DNA from: Doris montereyensis
Lineage: Eukaryota; Mollusca; Gastropoda; Nudibranchia; Dorididae
Assembly: GCA_037039925.1 (NCBI GenBank)
Contig: JAXRKP010000048.1
Coordinates: 267,001 to 331,000, forward strand
Length of the DNA stretch: 64,000 bases
Direction: 5' to 3'
How positions within the stretch are numbered: the stretch's first letter is position 1; every line of letters begins with the position of its first letter. The translations under genes were made by a program, and so were the position numbers. The notes under the pieces were generated by a model. It ran no database searches. It saw nothing but the letters and a program-made list of their open reading frames with translations, and was not told the origin of the DNA. Of this stretch, positions 40,596 through 50,946 are shown piece by piece.

Positions 40596-42180
40596 TGGAT
40601 AAGATATATGCTTATTTATCATGCTTTGTTTTTTTAACTTGTCTTTTAAAGACCTCTTTAGAGCCATCAGTTCTTTGTAAGCGAATCTTTGAAAGACAAT
40701 GATGCTTATTGTTCTTGACTTATTCCCAAACATTTTGTGTTTTGTTCTTATTTGAATTTGAATGTTTATGGTACGAATATGAATGATGATTTTGCAAGTG
40801 AACTATGGTGACTGAATACTTCATATTGTCTGTTGTACGATTCAGACAGAATTTTAATGGTTTCAAATTCTTTGCACACAAATTTTTTAAATTTCTTTTG
40901 AGTTTAGTTCCATACGGTAAAGACTAAGAAATTTACGTTTTGAATTCAAGTTCAAGATAATTGGCTTTTTCATTTCCTGCTTTCTTCACTGTGGCAACTG
41001 TAAAACATGATAATAATTCCATAATGGTGACCGTCTGTTAAGCCTTTCTCTGCACCATGAATATACATTGATGTTCCATAGAAACAACATAGAAATGACA
41101 AGGGTCTTCACGCATTTTACTTGGACATTTTCTGATTCATGGAGAAATACATTCTCTTTTAAAGGCAATATCAAATTTTGTGAGAGAATCATATTGTTTT
41201 TATCGTTTCTTGCTTTTGTTTTTCTTTTGTTTTTTCATTCAGGGTTAAGTTTTCTCATTCAGTTCCATGGAAACTGCTTTTCCTCTGCATATTAAGAGTT
41301 GTGTTGTTTAGACCTAGATTTAGATGTTGTCATCGCTTTCCAGAGACACAAATAATTTCTGCTAGAAATTCTAATACTGTGAAGTGAGGCCAATATTGAT
41401 TTTGAGATTGCCTTCATACTAGTTAGTACTACCCATGATGAAATGTTCAACAAAGTTGCAATGAAGGAATAAATGTTCAACTAAAGTCACTCCCAACCAA
41501 ACACATATTTGAATTATTGAAATCCGAAACAAAGACCTAGAAAAAAGTGAAGAATGCATTTAAAAGAAAGGTTTGGCTCCATTTGAACATTGGAGAAAGT
41601 CAAATGTAAAAAGGAAAATCCAGACATTCCGCAAGCTGATGACTGGCACAACAGACAATATGACTGTATGTGCTGGCGTGGTGCAGAGTAGTTTCAGATG
41701 AAACACGGAAGGGATTAACAGAGTCATACAATGTAATATCACATCACATTTGTCTACGGTCTGCAAAAATTAGGCTTTTTAAATTTTTCTAGCACAATGT
41801 TTTTTATTACGGTTTTATTATCTATTTATTTTTTAAGTTAGTTTCTGTTACATGTTATTCTAATAATAGGATGTTTAAACTGTAAGATTGATTAATTTTT
41901 GTGTAAAGCTTTGAAATTATTTTGAGATCTACCTGATAAAATTGCATACTATATGCTAGTCTTTTAGATTTTTGTTCACAACTAATGTTTTGAGTTGAGT
42001 GCCTACCTCACGCATATTCCCGGAGTGAATGTTATTTTTTACATGTGAAAATTAAAAGAAATTGTTATTTTTTCTTTGCCTCCCTTGCAAATGATCGTGT
42101 GAGCTGTATGTTTATATTAAGAATATCATTAAACATTGTGACAAAAATAAATCTTTGAAAATTGATAAAATCTGAAATTT
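40596..42180 (+). other. NEDD8: NEDD8 3' UTR and downstream
   Basis: AT-rich, no coding frame of note. AATAAA occurs near 41468 and 42147; either could end the transcript. Confidence 0.45.
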
Positions 42181-42214
42181 GTTTGGTTTATTTTGCCATC
42201 TTTTGATTTTTTTC

Positions 42215-42350
42215 TCGCTTTGGCGGGCATTGCTGGTAGGTCCTATTTCTTTCATTTCCTTTTTTCGCTTATCTTTCATCTTGCTGCTTCCTCTTAATTC
42301 ACCCTGAGATCACCGCAATGGTGGACGGGGTAAATTTCAATGAAACAAAC
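42215..42350 (+). repeat. Copy of the 140-bp dispersed element, well preserved
   Basis: GCGGGCATTGCTGGTAGGTC, TTCATCTTGCTGCTTCCTC, TTCACCCTGAGATCACCGC, GGTGGACGGGGTAAATTTCA and an AAACAAACAAA tail. A good reference copy for the family. Confidence 0.85.
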
Positions 42351-42807
42351 AAATCATTTTTATGCTCTGGTTATATTATTATTTTTAGGGTTGTCCCTTG
42401 TTTTCTTGCTCATACTGATGACTGGAGGTACATGTACTTTCTTTCTTTATCAGCTCCCATTCTACCTTCCGGTGTATGGGTTTTAGATGCCCGAAATGAT
42501 CTTTCTCCAGGCTGCCCTGTCCTGACAGTTTGTTTCCTTCCGTGAAAGTTAAATTTCTTTACGTTAATGCCTCTTTTATATCTTCTTCCCATTTTCTCCG
42601 AGGTCTGCCTTTTGGTCTTTTACCTTGAGTTTTAGCACTATATACTGATTTGGCTATTCTATTGTCATTCATTCTGTTAACATGCTCAAACCATCTCAGT
42701 TGATTCATTTCTATCTTAGTTTTTATGCTATCTGCTTTGGTTTGATTTCTTATTGTTGTGTTTCTGATTTTGTCTCTTTTAGTTAGGATACAAACCCTGT
42801 CTTACTC

Positions 42808-43485
42808 CTATATATCTACATCAAATTCGTCAGATACATTTCCAGCTACTCTCACTGCACATGTTGGTTTCTTGTAAAAACTTTTAATGGCTTCTATTAA
42901 ATTTTGCTCTACATTGTGTTCTTTTAAGGAATGCCATACTTCGTCCCTCCTCACAGTGTCAAATGCCTTTTCTATGTCAATAACACACAGGTGCAAGTCA
43001 ATGTTTCTCTCAGGGAATTTTTCTATTATTTGTCTAATTGTAAATATGTGCTCTTGTACACTTCTTCCTGGTCTAAATCCACCCTGATGCTCTTCAATTT
43101 GATCCTCTACTCTTTTCCTTAGTCTCATTTCCAGAATCCTGGCATACACTTTTCCTGGTACGCTAAGTAGTGATATCCCTCTATAGTTTGAGCATTCCAT
43201 AGTTGATCCTTTCTTGTGTATTGGTACTACAGTTCCTTTTTCCAGTCATCTGGCACCTGTTTGGACTTCCATGCTTGTTGACATATTGCATGTAGTATAG
43301 TTTGAGCATTCCATAGTTGATCCTTTCTTGTGTATTGGTACTACAGTTCCCTTTTTCCAGTCGTCTGGCACCTGTTTGGACTTCCATGCTTGTTGACATA
43401 TTGCATGTAGTAGTTTGTCTGCCTCTCTCCCTTGGTTTTTAATCATTTCTGGATAATCTGCTCCTGGGGCCTTTCCTAATTTCAC
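42808..43485 (-). pseudogene. Reverse transcriptase fragment, RTE-like (YADD lost)
   Basis: KLGKAPGADYPEMIKNQG, then GTVVPIHKKGSTMECSNYRG, ISLLSVPGKVYARILEMR, GGFRPGRSVQEHIFTIRQI and CVIDIEKAFDTVRRDEVW are RT motifs 0 to A. Motif B starts as GVRQG in another frame at about 42800 and is cut. Motif C is absent. A 115-bp duplication breaks the frame between 43182 and 43411. Confidence 0.88.
43182..43411 (-). repeat. 115-bp tandem duplication within the RT
   Basis: TAGTTTGAGCATTCCATAG through TTGACATATTGCATGTAG occurs twice in a row with only two or three differences, so it is recent or an assembly artefact. Confidence 0.92.
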
Positions 43486-43863
43486 TTTCTTATAGCTGTT
43501 TGAAGTTCTTCCATTGAGATATCTACTTCTTCAGCTGTCTCATCTCCATTACTTGTTACTAATGTTACTCTTAATAATTGATCTGTACTCCTTGTTCCAT
43601 ATGTTCTGGAGGGATTATGTAATTGTTGAAAATACTTTCTCCACGTTTCCATGATTTCGCTGTCTCCTTTCATTATTTCTCCTTTGGCGTTCTTAATTTG
43701 TCGTATTGGGCATGTTTTGGTCTTTCTCATGCTCTTCATTGCTCCCAGAACAGCTTTTGATTTCCTTGATAGCTTTCTTGAAGTCTTTGTCCAAACTCTT
43801 CCCACTGTTCCTGTTCTGCTTTCCTAATTTCCTCTTTGGCGATAGTTCTTTTACTCATGTAAT

Positions 43864-44580
43864 CTATGCTATCCTCTGGTCTCTTTGTGTGCAAGAATTT
43901 CTTCCAGGCATATTTCTTTTCTTTGAACTTAGTCTTGACATTATGTAGTCTATGATTGACTTTTCACATCTGCCTTCATTTACTCTAGTATATTTATGGA
44001 TATCTTTATGAGGAAAAAATGTGTTAGCTATTTTCATGTTATTCTTTAGGCAAAAATCTATTAGTCTCTCTCCATTTGGAGAAGTTGTTGTGTCTCCTTC
44101 TTTACCTATTACTCCTCCTGAAGTTTCTACATTGTTGCCTACTCTAGCGTTTAAATCTCCTAAAACCACTAATTCCTGTTTGGGTTTGAGATTCTCTGCA
44201 GCTATTTGTAAATCATTTTCGAAGATATCTTTTTCTTCTTTGGGGGCATCTTCGTTTGGTCCATAAGCTATTAATAATTTAATTTCTCTTCCCTTTGGTT
44301 TAATATTTACCTCTAATAGCCGTGGGCTTACAAATTTCCGACTTTCCAGTAGGATTTCTTGCCTTTTATGCATTAGGAGGCCTACTCCTGCTCTAGCTCT
44401 ATCTTTGACATCTACTCCTGAGAAGATTAAAGTATGATTTGGTCCTACATTTTCTTTTCCTTGTCCATTGTTCTTTGTTTCTGTAATAGCCAAAATGTCT
44501 ACTTTGAATTTTTCCATTTCTTCAGCTAATTCTAACTCCTTTCCATTAATTGCCCTAACATTCCATGTTCCAAAAATCAC
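43864..44580 (-). pseudogene. Endonuclease domain of an RTE-like retrotransposon
   Basis: The longest intact frame (238 codons) begins MIFGTWNVRAINGKELELAE. It shows the apurinic endonuclease signature WNVR, ITETK, GVGLLM, AYGPNED, LGDLNARVG and an IIDYIM block near the end; a terminal H-type motif follows out of frame. Such domains nick target DNA for target-primed reverse transcription. The frame ends prematurely before the RT. Confidence 0.88.
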
Positions 44581-44738
44581 AGTCCGTGTTCTTTTCCAGA
44601 GTCGTCTTGAAAGTTCAAGCCGGGTATATCATTGTATATATTACTTTGAATCAGGTTGTTTTGGATAAGTAGGGGATTAGCCCACTGTACCCTAGGTAGA
44701 TGTTGGGGCTGCCACCTTGAGGCCCCCTACCGGGCCTT

Positions 44739-44940
44739 GTTATTTTCTGTCAGGGTTAATTCCCTTAGCCTTTAGTCATTCAAAACCAGCCTGCAAGGCA
44801 GCAGGTTGTTATTTTCTGTCAGGGTTAACTCCCTTAGCCTTTGGTCAGTCAAAACCGGCCTGCAAGGCAGCAGGTTGTTTTCTTTCAGGGTTAACTCCCT
44901 TAGCCTTTGGTCAGCCAAGACCTGCCTGCAAGGCAGCAGC
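44739..44940 (-). repeat. Three ~66-bp tandem units upstream of the RTE endonuclease
   Basis: TTTCTGTCAGGGTTAACTCC followed by CTTAGCCTTTGGTCAG and CCTGCAAGGCAGCAG occurs at about 44747, 44813 and 44880. They lie just 5' of the element's ORF on the minus strand. Confidence 0.88.
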
Positions 44941-45189
44941 AGGGAGACTCGTGGAGGGCGAGATCATCTTGTCCCCGTACAGGTGCTTACCTGTCCACTG
45001 CCCGGAGGTACATGTACTACGATAGTAAAAGATTGGTGAGTTCTTCCTCAAGTCACTTTTCTGAGGAAAATTGTTCTAACACTGAAGGGCCCAGGAGTCA
45101 TAATGCATCTACATGTTGTAATGTCTATCTATGACTATGAGATGGCTATTGTCATGTTTTGACTTCCACCATACCAAAGCATATTTGGG

Positions 45190-45285
45190 CACTATTACTA
45201 GGTCCCACTTCTATCCTTTCATTCTTTCACTTATCTTTCATCCTTGCCTACTCCTGTGAATTCACACTGAGGTCACTGCATAATT
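45190..45285 (+). repeat. Copy of the 140-bp dispersed element, diverged
   Basis: TATTACTAGGTCCCACTTC, TCACTTATCTTTCATCC and TTCACACTGAGGTCACTGCA. Confidence 0.65.
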
Positions 45286-45294
45286 AATATGTTG

Positions 45295-45480
45295 TTGCGC
45301 CGATTGTTGAGTGGTTAGGCTGCAAAACTGGGGATCATCAAGTCCTGATGAAAGACACGTAACACGCATTTTCCCCACTCAATCCAGGTGCAAATGCGTA
45401 CAAGCACTAGCTTGGGAGTAAAAATTTGCATCAGACTAGTGTCCTGAGGGGGACTCAAAAGACACCCAAAGAAAACAAAA
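45295..45480 (+). mobile_element. tRNA-derived SINE, 5' and middle part
   Basis: TTGTTGAGTGGTTAGGCTG, GGGGATCATCAAG, CATTTTCCCCACTC, GGTGCAAATGCGTACAAG and GGGAGTAAAAATTTGCATC follow the same order as the 14345-14635 copy. Confidence 0.75.
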
Positions 45481-45934
45481 TTTCTAAAGATCAATGCCAA
45501 AGATCCTACTCCCAGATATTGATTGAATTTGAAAAAGGTGACACCACATACTTGCCTGGGGAGTTTTACTGTTAATGTTATTAACGGTGAGGGTGAAACA
45601 GACAAAGATGTAAAATCACAAATACAGAAAGCAAGGACACATTCATGATGTTATCAAATGTGTGGAAATCGAAGGAAATTTGACGAAAGACAAAGCCAAC
45701 TTTTTTAATGTTTTAACACACACGTATAATCAACTTTACTTTATGATCGATCAGAAACTTGGCGAACTACAAAAGGAAACATAAAGAACCTATATACCTT
45801 TATCAATAAATGCTGTTGCATTACAAAATCCTTGGCACCAAATGGACAGATAGTGATAGGGTCACCAATGAAGCCCCCAGAAAACTAAAGTAATGGACAA
45901 CAACCCATTGAGGGTGACGACATCAATCAAGCTT

Positions 45935-46035
45935 TGTTTGTTTTATTGAAATTTACCCCGTCCACCATTGCTGTGATCTCAAGGTGAATTAAGATGAAAG
46001 ATAAGTGAAGCTACCATTAGCGCCCACTAACAATC
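45935..46035 (-). repeat. Copy of the 140-bp dispersed element, inverted
   Basis: TGAAATTTACCCCGTCCACC, TGATCTCAAGGTGAATTAAG and GAAAGATAAGTGAAG are the reverse complement of the 42215-42350 copy. Confidence 0.8.
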
Positions 46036-46059
46036 AAACAAAGAAAAAAGAAGAGGCTC

Positions 46060-46250
46060 GGATATCCCTTGCAGAAGGATCTCAAAAATGTCACGAGCTG
46101 TACCCTGAAATGGAACCCACATGACAAAAGAAAGACTATGGAACACATGGAGAAGAAATCGAGAACAGGAAACAACTGAGACTGAGAGGACAAAGGAACA
46201 TTTGGGAAAGATTGCACAAGACAAAAAGAGGAGCGACAGGATAAACTAAA
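46060..46250 (+). mobile_element. Possible non-LTR retrotransposon C-terminal debris
   Basis: Frames such as LKWNPHDKRKTMEHMEK resemble the W-N-P-x-G-K-R-x-R-G-R-P-x-x-T-W-R-R tail common in retrotransposon ORFs, followed by a TTWERLHKTKR-like end. Heavily decayed. Confidence 0.4.
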
Positions 46251-46499
46251 CTTACTTAAACTATATAACCATATCATCATCATGAATCCAATAACCCTCC
46301 TAGTAGGTTGTGGGGCGCTGCATGATGGAGGAATGAGGCACCAGTCCAGTTCCTTCCATTTTTCTTGTTAGTGAGCCAGGCTTTGTCTGAAACTCCAGAG
46401 AAAATCTTCCATGTCCATTCTTTGATTGTGAAGTTGCCTCTCCAACTCAATTTTCTTCCTCTTTGTTTCTCAAAAGACAGGCAGACATACATGATATTA

Positions 46500-48400
46500 C
46501 AATATTATAGACAGACAGACTTATATACAGTAGTCGTTGGCTAAAACTAAAACAGGACTGCTAGGGCCGGCGTGTAATCCCTGTCATTGTTATTTATAGA
46601 CGGGTCGCAAGGGTAGACAACTGAGTGTTAATCTACCAAATGACGTTTCCATTACATGAGGATGCTAAGAATACTAAGATTGCGCTAAGTACTAAGTCAG
46701 TGGGTCATTGATTGATGGGCTATGACGACGACAGTCTGCTGTCTCCTACGTGTTCTAGAACATGAAGAGTAGGCATAATGATAATACTGGTAATCACTGG
46801 TATTGTACATGTACACTGTATGTAGGCTTATTTTACAGTATTACACATAGTATTTGGTTTGTTGAGCCGTTTGATTTTTGTGTTGTTTTTATTGTTATTG
46901 TTATTGTTATATACGTTTTTATTAAAAATATTGACAGCTTAAAGACCACTGTAACTGTAAAAGCCGAGCCTGAACATTCACATGCCTCACTGCTATAGAG
47001 GAGATTTTTAAAAAATGTAATCCACTAACATTACAATACTAACATTAACATGGGACCAGGGAATTTATTGAGTGCCTGCTATAGCCGGGTTCCTGTGTAG
47101 TGTAAGTTATACATGTATCCGAGACTGTATGTTGTGACTACTCTGTAAACAGCAGCACTGCTAACTCTACTGCAAATAAAACTGTACTGATTCACCCACA
47201 AACCTGTATTTTCAATTTCAAAGGGTTAAAAAGTTTACAGAATGTCGCAGTGGGGTCATTCCTATTAATCCTATAGGTCTATTCATATCACTACATTATT
47301 ACATATATGTATACACATATTTGAATGATTGATACCATCAATTTAAATTTAATACATACTACCATATAATCGTGTATGATCTTCATCATGAAGAAATACA
47401 CAGACATAATTGTAATGTCACTGTCAAGTGTGACAGTGATATATCGGTTAAGGTCTCACCTTCTCCAAAGTCTTCAGTGGTCAGTAAAACTAGTACATGT
47501 TTTGTAAAAGTCTTTGTGTTGATTCTACCGTAAATGTGAGTACTTTTTATATATAATTTCATTTACATCCCCAACCAAGCAGTTTTCAACACTTCAAAGA
47601 CTGAAAATAGTATGATTTGACCTTATTTTAAGCAGGAGGAAACCGTACAAAATTACAGGAAACCGTACAGGTTGGTAGCTGACTGAAAAAGATAATACAG
47701 ATTCTCTTTTCCTTCTTCGTGCACCATCTTCGTCCCTTAGGGGCTCTTGACACTAAACATGATCTAGGACCTTTGTATTTTAGTTTTAGTTCTGTCAACA
47801 CGACCCTCACTATTGGCAAGAACACTCAAACTCAAACTAGTCAAACCTCATCATATTGCCAACCGTTGTGTCAGTGGTAACTTGGTAATGGTATTATAAT
47901 ATTTATAAAGGGAATGTTGTACCGATCACTGACAAGACAATGTAGGCATGTGAAAAGGTTCATGCAGTACATATATATATTATATTAATACATATGTATA
48001 GTAATACTAATAGTAATAGTCCAGAAAAAAATATCGACAGAAACACCCCTAGCTCAAAATAGATTAACCTGGGCCTAATTTATCCCATTGAACTCAATCA
48101 TAGCCATGCCAACCCGCCAAGCCATTGTCAGGATGGCGCGATCTGAGCCTGTGCTGATCTTCATTCGGCTGATCTAGGCCTAAGCAGTGGACGACAAACG
48201 TCTCTAAACCTTCAGTTCTCTCCATTCATTTAAAGAAGCCGCCTTGTGTCATTGCATTTTACAATAGTTAATAAGAAAAGTTAAAGCCAAATCATTGGCT
48301 GATGATGGTGGTATAACTAGTCATTGATTGTTTTTATATAGTGTGAGATCCATACAACGGTGAAAAGCTGGCGGTATAAGGTTTGAGTCCACGTTAACTC
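46500..48400 (+). other. Intergenic DNA with nothing recognised
   Basis: AT-rich sequence. The one clear structure is a perfect small hairpin at 47418-47439 (TCACTGTCA, loop AGTG, TGACAGTGA). No coding frame with family resemblance. Confidence 0.5.
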
Positions 48401-48407
48401 ATATCCA

Positions 48408-49036
48408 AGGTCCGACACAAGATTAAGGCGTGGATACCCAAAAAAACAGGGTGGTTTTAAAAAATTCGTAACTTTTTTATTTGTTGTCATTTTCTCTTCA
48501 TTTTTTAAAGTGTTCATAAGAGATCAAACTTTATATTGGCACCAATAAAAATCGGCTATATGTCGTTAGTTTGTCTGAGTGGGGATGAGTGAAAGGGGTA
48601 AATTGAGATGCTAAAATCTCTTTTGGGTGGAGACTATTCACACAATAGACTACTTCCGTCAGTAAATAGATGAAATGATGAAAACGAGCCGGTAAACTGA
48701 TCAACAAGAGTGCGGTCTATGCTGTTTCTGACTTTTGTAGTAGTTTTGTACTTTGGCAAAGAAAATGGGTTTAGTTAAAGGCTTGCACTGCCAGCAGTAA
48801 AACAATCATAAACCATTCACGCTAGAGAGCTTGTTCCGGTATGAAACGAAAGTAGAAAATAGAATAATAAGCCTATGATAAGATGCTCCTCACCGCAATC
48901 GCGTATACACGATCTTTCCATAGGTATGACCCGGCAATGATATGATCGCACATGTGCGACAATTATACTATGACTATGGCATAAGAGTAGCATGATCACA
49001 CCCGTGCAACAATGATAGTCTATAGTAAGAATTAAT
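48408..49036 (+). repeat. ~620-bp dispersed repeat, copy 2
   Basis: Direct-orientation match to 38473-39090, including the palindrome TCGCACATGTGCGA at 48946-48959. It is followed directly by an inverted copy of the 140-bp element. Confidence 0.88.
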
Positions 49037-49160
49037 GTTTGTTTCATTGAAATTTTCCTGTCCAACATATGTGATACTCTCAGGTTGAATTAAGAAGAAA
49101 CAGCAAAGATGAAAGAAAACAAGTAGGACGTACATGTAACAGCAGCACCCCACACCTACA
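49037..49160 (-). repeat. Copy of the 140-bp dispersed element, inverted
   Basis: TTTGTTTCATTGAAATTTTCC, CTCTCAGGTTGAATTAAGA and GCAAAGATGAAAGA match the reverse of the family. Confidence 0.7.
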
Positions 49161-49249
49161 TCCTCGAGTTTTCACCAGGAAAAAAGAAAAAGAAAAGATC
49201 ATTATGTTCTCATACAATTCAGGTAAATAAATATATAGCAAGGTCTGGC

Positions 49250-49575
49250 CTAAAGATTAGATTTGATGTGATTTTACCCACATCTACAACTAAGGTATTC
49301 TGCAGGGATTTGGTAGGATTTTTAATCAGGCCGGACTGCCCTGTAAACTGCCATGTATCTTTAATGAGCACACTGTTGTGATCTGCTCATGGGATCGCAC
49401 CTCCATTTTAATGTCTGTCTCCAATAACACTAAGTGTCAATCCACCTACGTGCACCAGGGCGATGGATTTTACATGAGAAAACTTAACCGAAAAGGGCTT
49501 GATTGAACCGTAGACCTTTTCGTTGACAACTTGCCTCCAGACTACCAAGTCCCCATGCCCTAAAGAACATAGCCC
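49250..49575 (-). mobile_element. Second SINE-like element with tRNA-like head
   Basis: The minus strand starts TAGGGCATGGGGACTTGGTA and GTCTGGAGGC, then a B-box-like GGTCTACGGTTCAATC. It ends with ACCTTAGTTGTAGATGTGGG and TAAAATCACATC. The 3' part recurs at about 24020-24050 (CCTTAGTTGTGGATGTGGG). Confidence 0.5.
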
Positions 49576-49859
49576 TAGTAGTTGTTTATTTTCAATGCCA
49601 CGAAGATAAAACTAATAACTCACCAGCACTCAAATTTTGCAACTGTAATTTTAGTGCAATTGCAATGTCTCATGGCTGAAGTTGACACGCCATTTCAATC
49701 TCATAGCAAGTATCCAGAATTACACAAACGAAATAAGCTAACATTAACTTTTGAGAACACTAACGTCTCATTTTTGGTAACAAAACCAAGTCATAAAGGC
49801 ATAAATGAAATTCAGCTTGAAAAAATAAAATCAAAAGACAATTTCAAATGATTTTTCAA

Positions 49860-50794
49860 ATTCTTTATTCAAGCATTTTCATCAGTCTCTATTGCTCCTT
49901 TAAAATACAAAAAATTCATCAATGAGAGTTGCCCTTACTAATTCTTACATTTAAATCTTTTACAAACCAAATCAGGTAACAGCATGCATCTTATTACATC
50001 CAAATACTTGCTTGCACATATTGTACTAATATATTCATAAAATAACAAATGCAGATTGTGCTACACGTTTGAATTCAATATTTAAGCTAGGCAATAAAAA
50101 TGTATTTGCTATGAATGAGGTATTTGATGTTCAACATGAAATCTTAAAGAAAGAAACTGATTATCAAAACATGATGCACTTAGAAACTTTAATACTAATA
50201 TGAAGGAATGAAAGAGAGTGCTAAAATAGGGAACAATAACAATTATTAATTAATTGATTCTGCTTTGTCTCAACCACACTTCACTTTCATTCAATATGCT
50301 CATCAAATATGAGCTACAAAAAACAAACAAAATATTAAAAAAAGGCAAACTAAAAACTTTTGCTCCATGGAATTTTACCTCATCTACTATATGAGATGAT
50401 GAGACGTGTGAAATGCATGAGGTAAAACCTAACATCCCCCCATGTAGAATTACTAGGATTCAAATCCTAAATCTCATCACCCCAAGCTGGCCCAGGCAGC
50501 CTAACATTAGGATACTGACACCACAAAAATATACATATTACATGTAATAATATGTTTAGTATCACTCTACTGTTTGATTCAAAATTTTCATTGATTTCAA
50601 TCAAAAGAAAAAGAAAAGAAGTGCAGTGCACCCAAAAAAACTGTTTCAGTCTAAAGGTGTTAAAAAAGACAAAAAACCATTCATGATGTAATAATGTGTA
50701 ATGACTTGAAACGTGCACTGCCATAGTTGAATTTTTCATAAAAAAATCTGTCATCAAGAATACCGCTATCTATTTACATTATCACACAACAAGT
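49860..50794 (-). other. RBM39: RBM39 3' UTR (probable)
   Basis: Between the RBM39 stop and AATAAA on the minus strand (TTTATT at 49863-49868). No other gene seen. The 3' end is inferred from the signal only. Confidence 0.5.
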
Positions 50795-50946
50795 TTATCT
50801 GACTGGAGGCTGGGCCATGAAGCCAGTCTGGTATGATCCCGTCAGGGCCTGGGAGGATGGCATGAGTAACTGGTTAGCACGGATGCTTTCAATGAACAGG
50901 TTGTGGTAGTTTGGAAGGGGGACGTAAGCAGCGGTAATAACTCGAC
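50795..50946 (-). CDS. RBM39: RBM39 exon 11 with stop
   Basis: Acceptor TTTGCAG (50952-50947). Reads RVITAAYVPLPNYHNLFIES then ANQLLMPSSQ, ending PPVR and TAA at 50797-50795. The C-terminus after LLMPS is longer than in vertebrates. Confidence 0.95.

Larger units (their letters stand above)
42420..45000 (-). mobile_element. Defective RTE/BovB-type non-LTR retrotransposon
   Basis: Read on the minus strand it holds in order: three ~66-bp upstream repeats (about 44940-44740), an AP endonuclease (44580-43864), a linker, the first half of a reverse transcriptase (43485-42808) and a C-terminal remnant (about 42800-42437). The RT is joined to the C-terminus just after GVRQG, so the catalytic YADD block is deleted. 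A 115-bp tandem duplication (43182-43411) and frame breaks also disable it. Endonuclease and RT order and sequence resemble the BovB/CFDP2-like RTE group. Confidence 0.85.
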
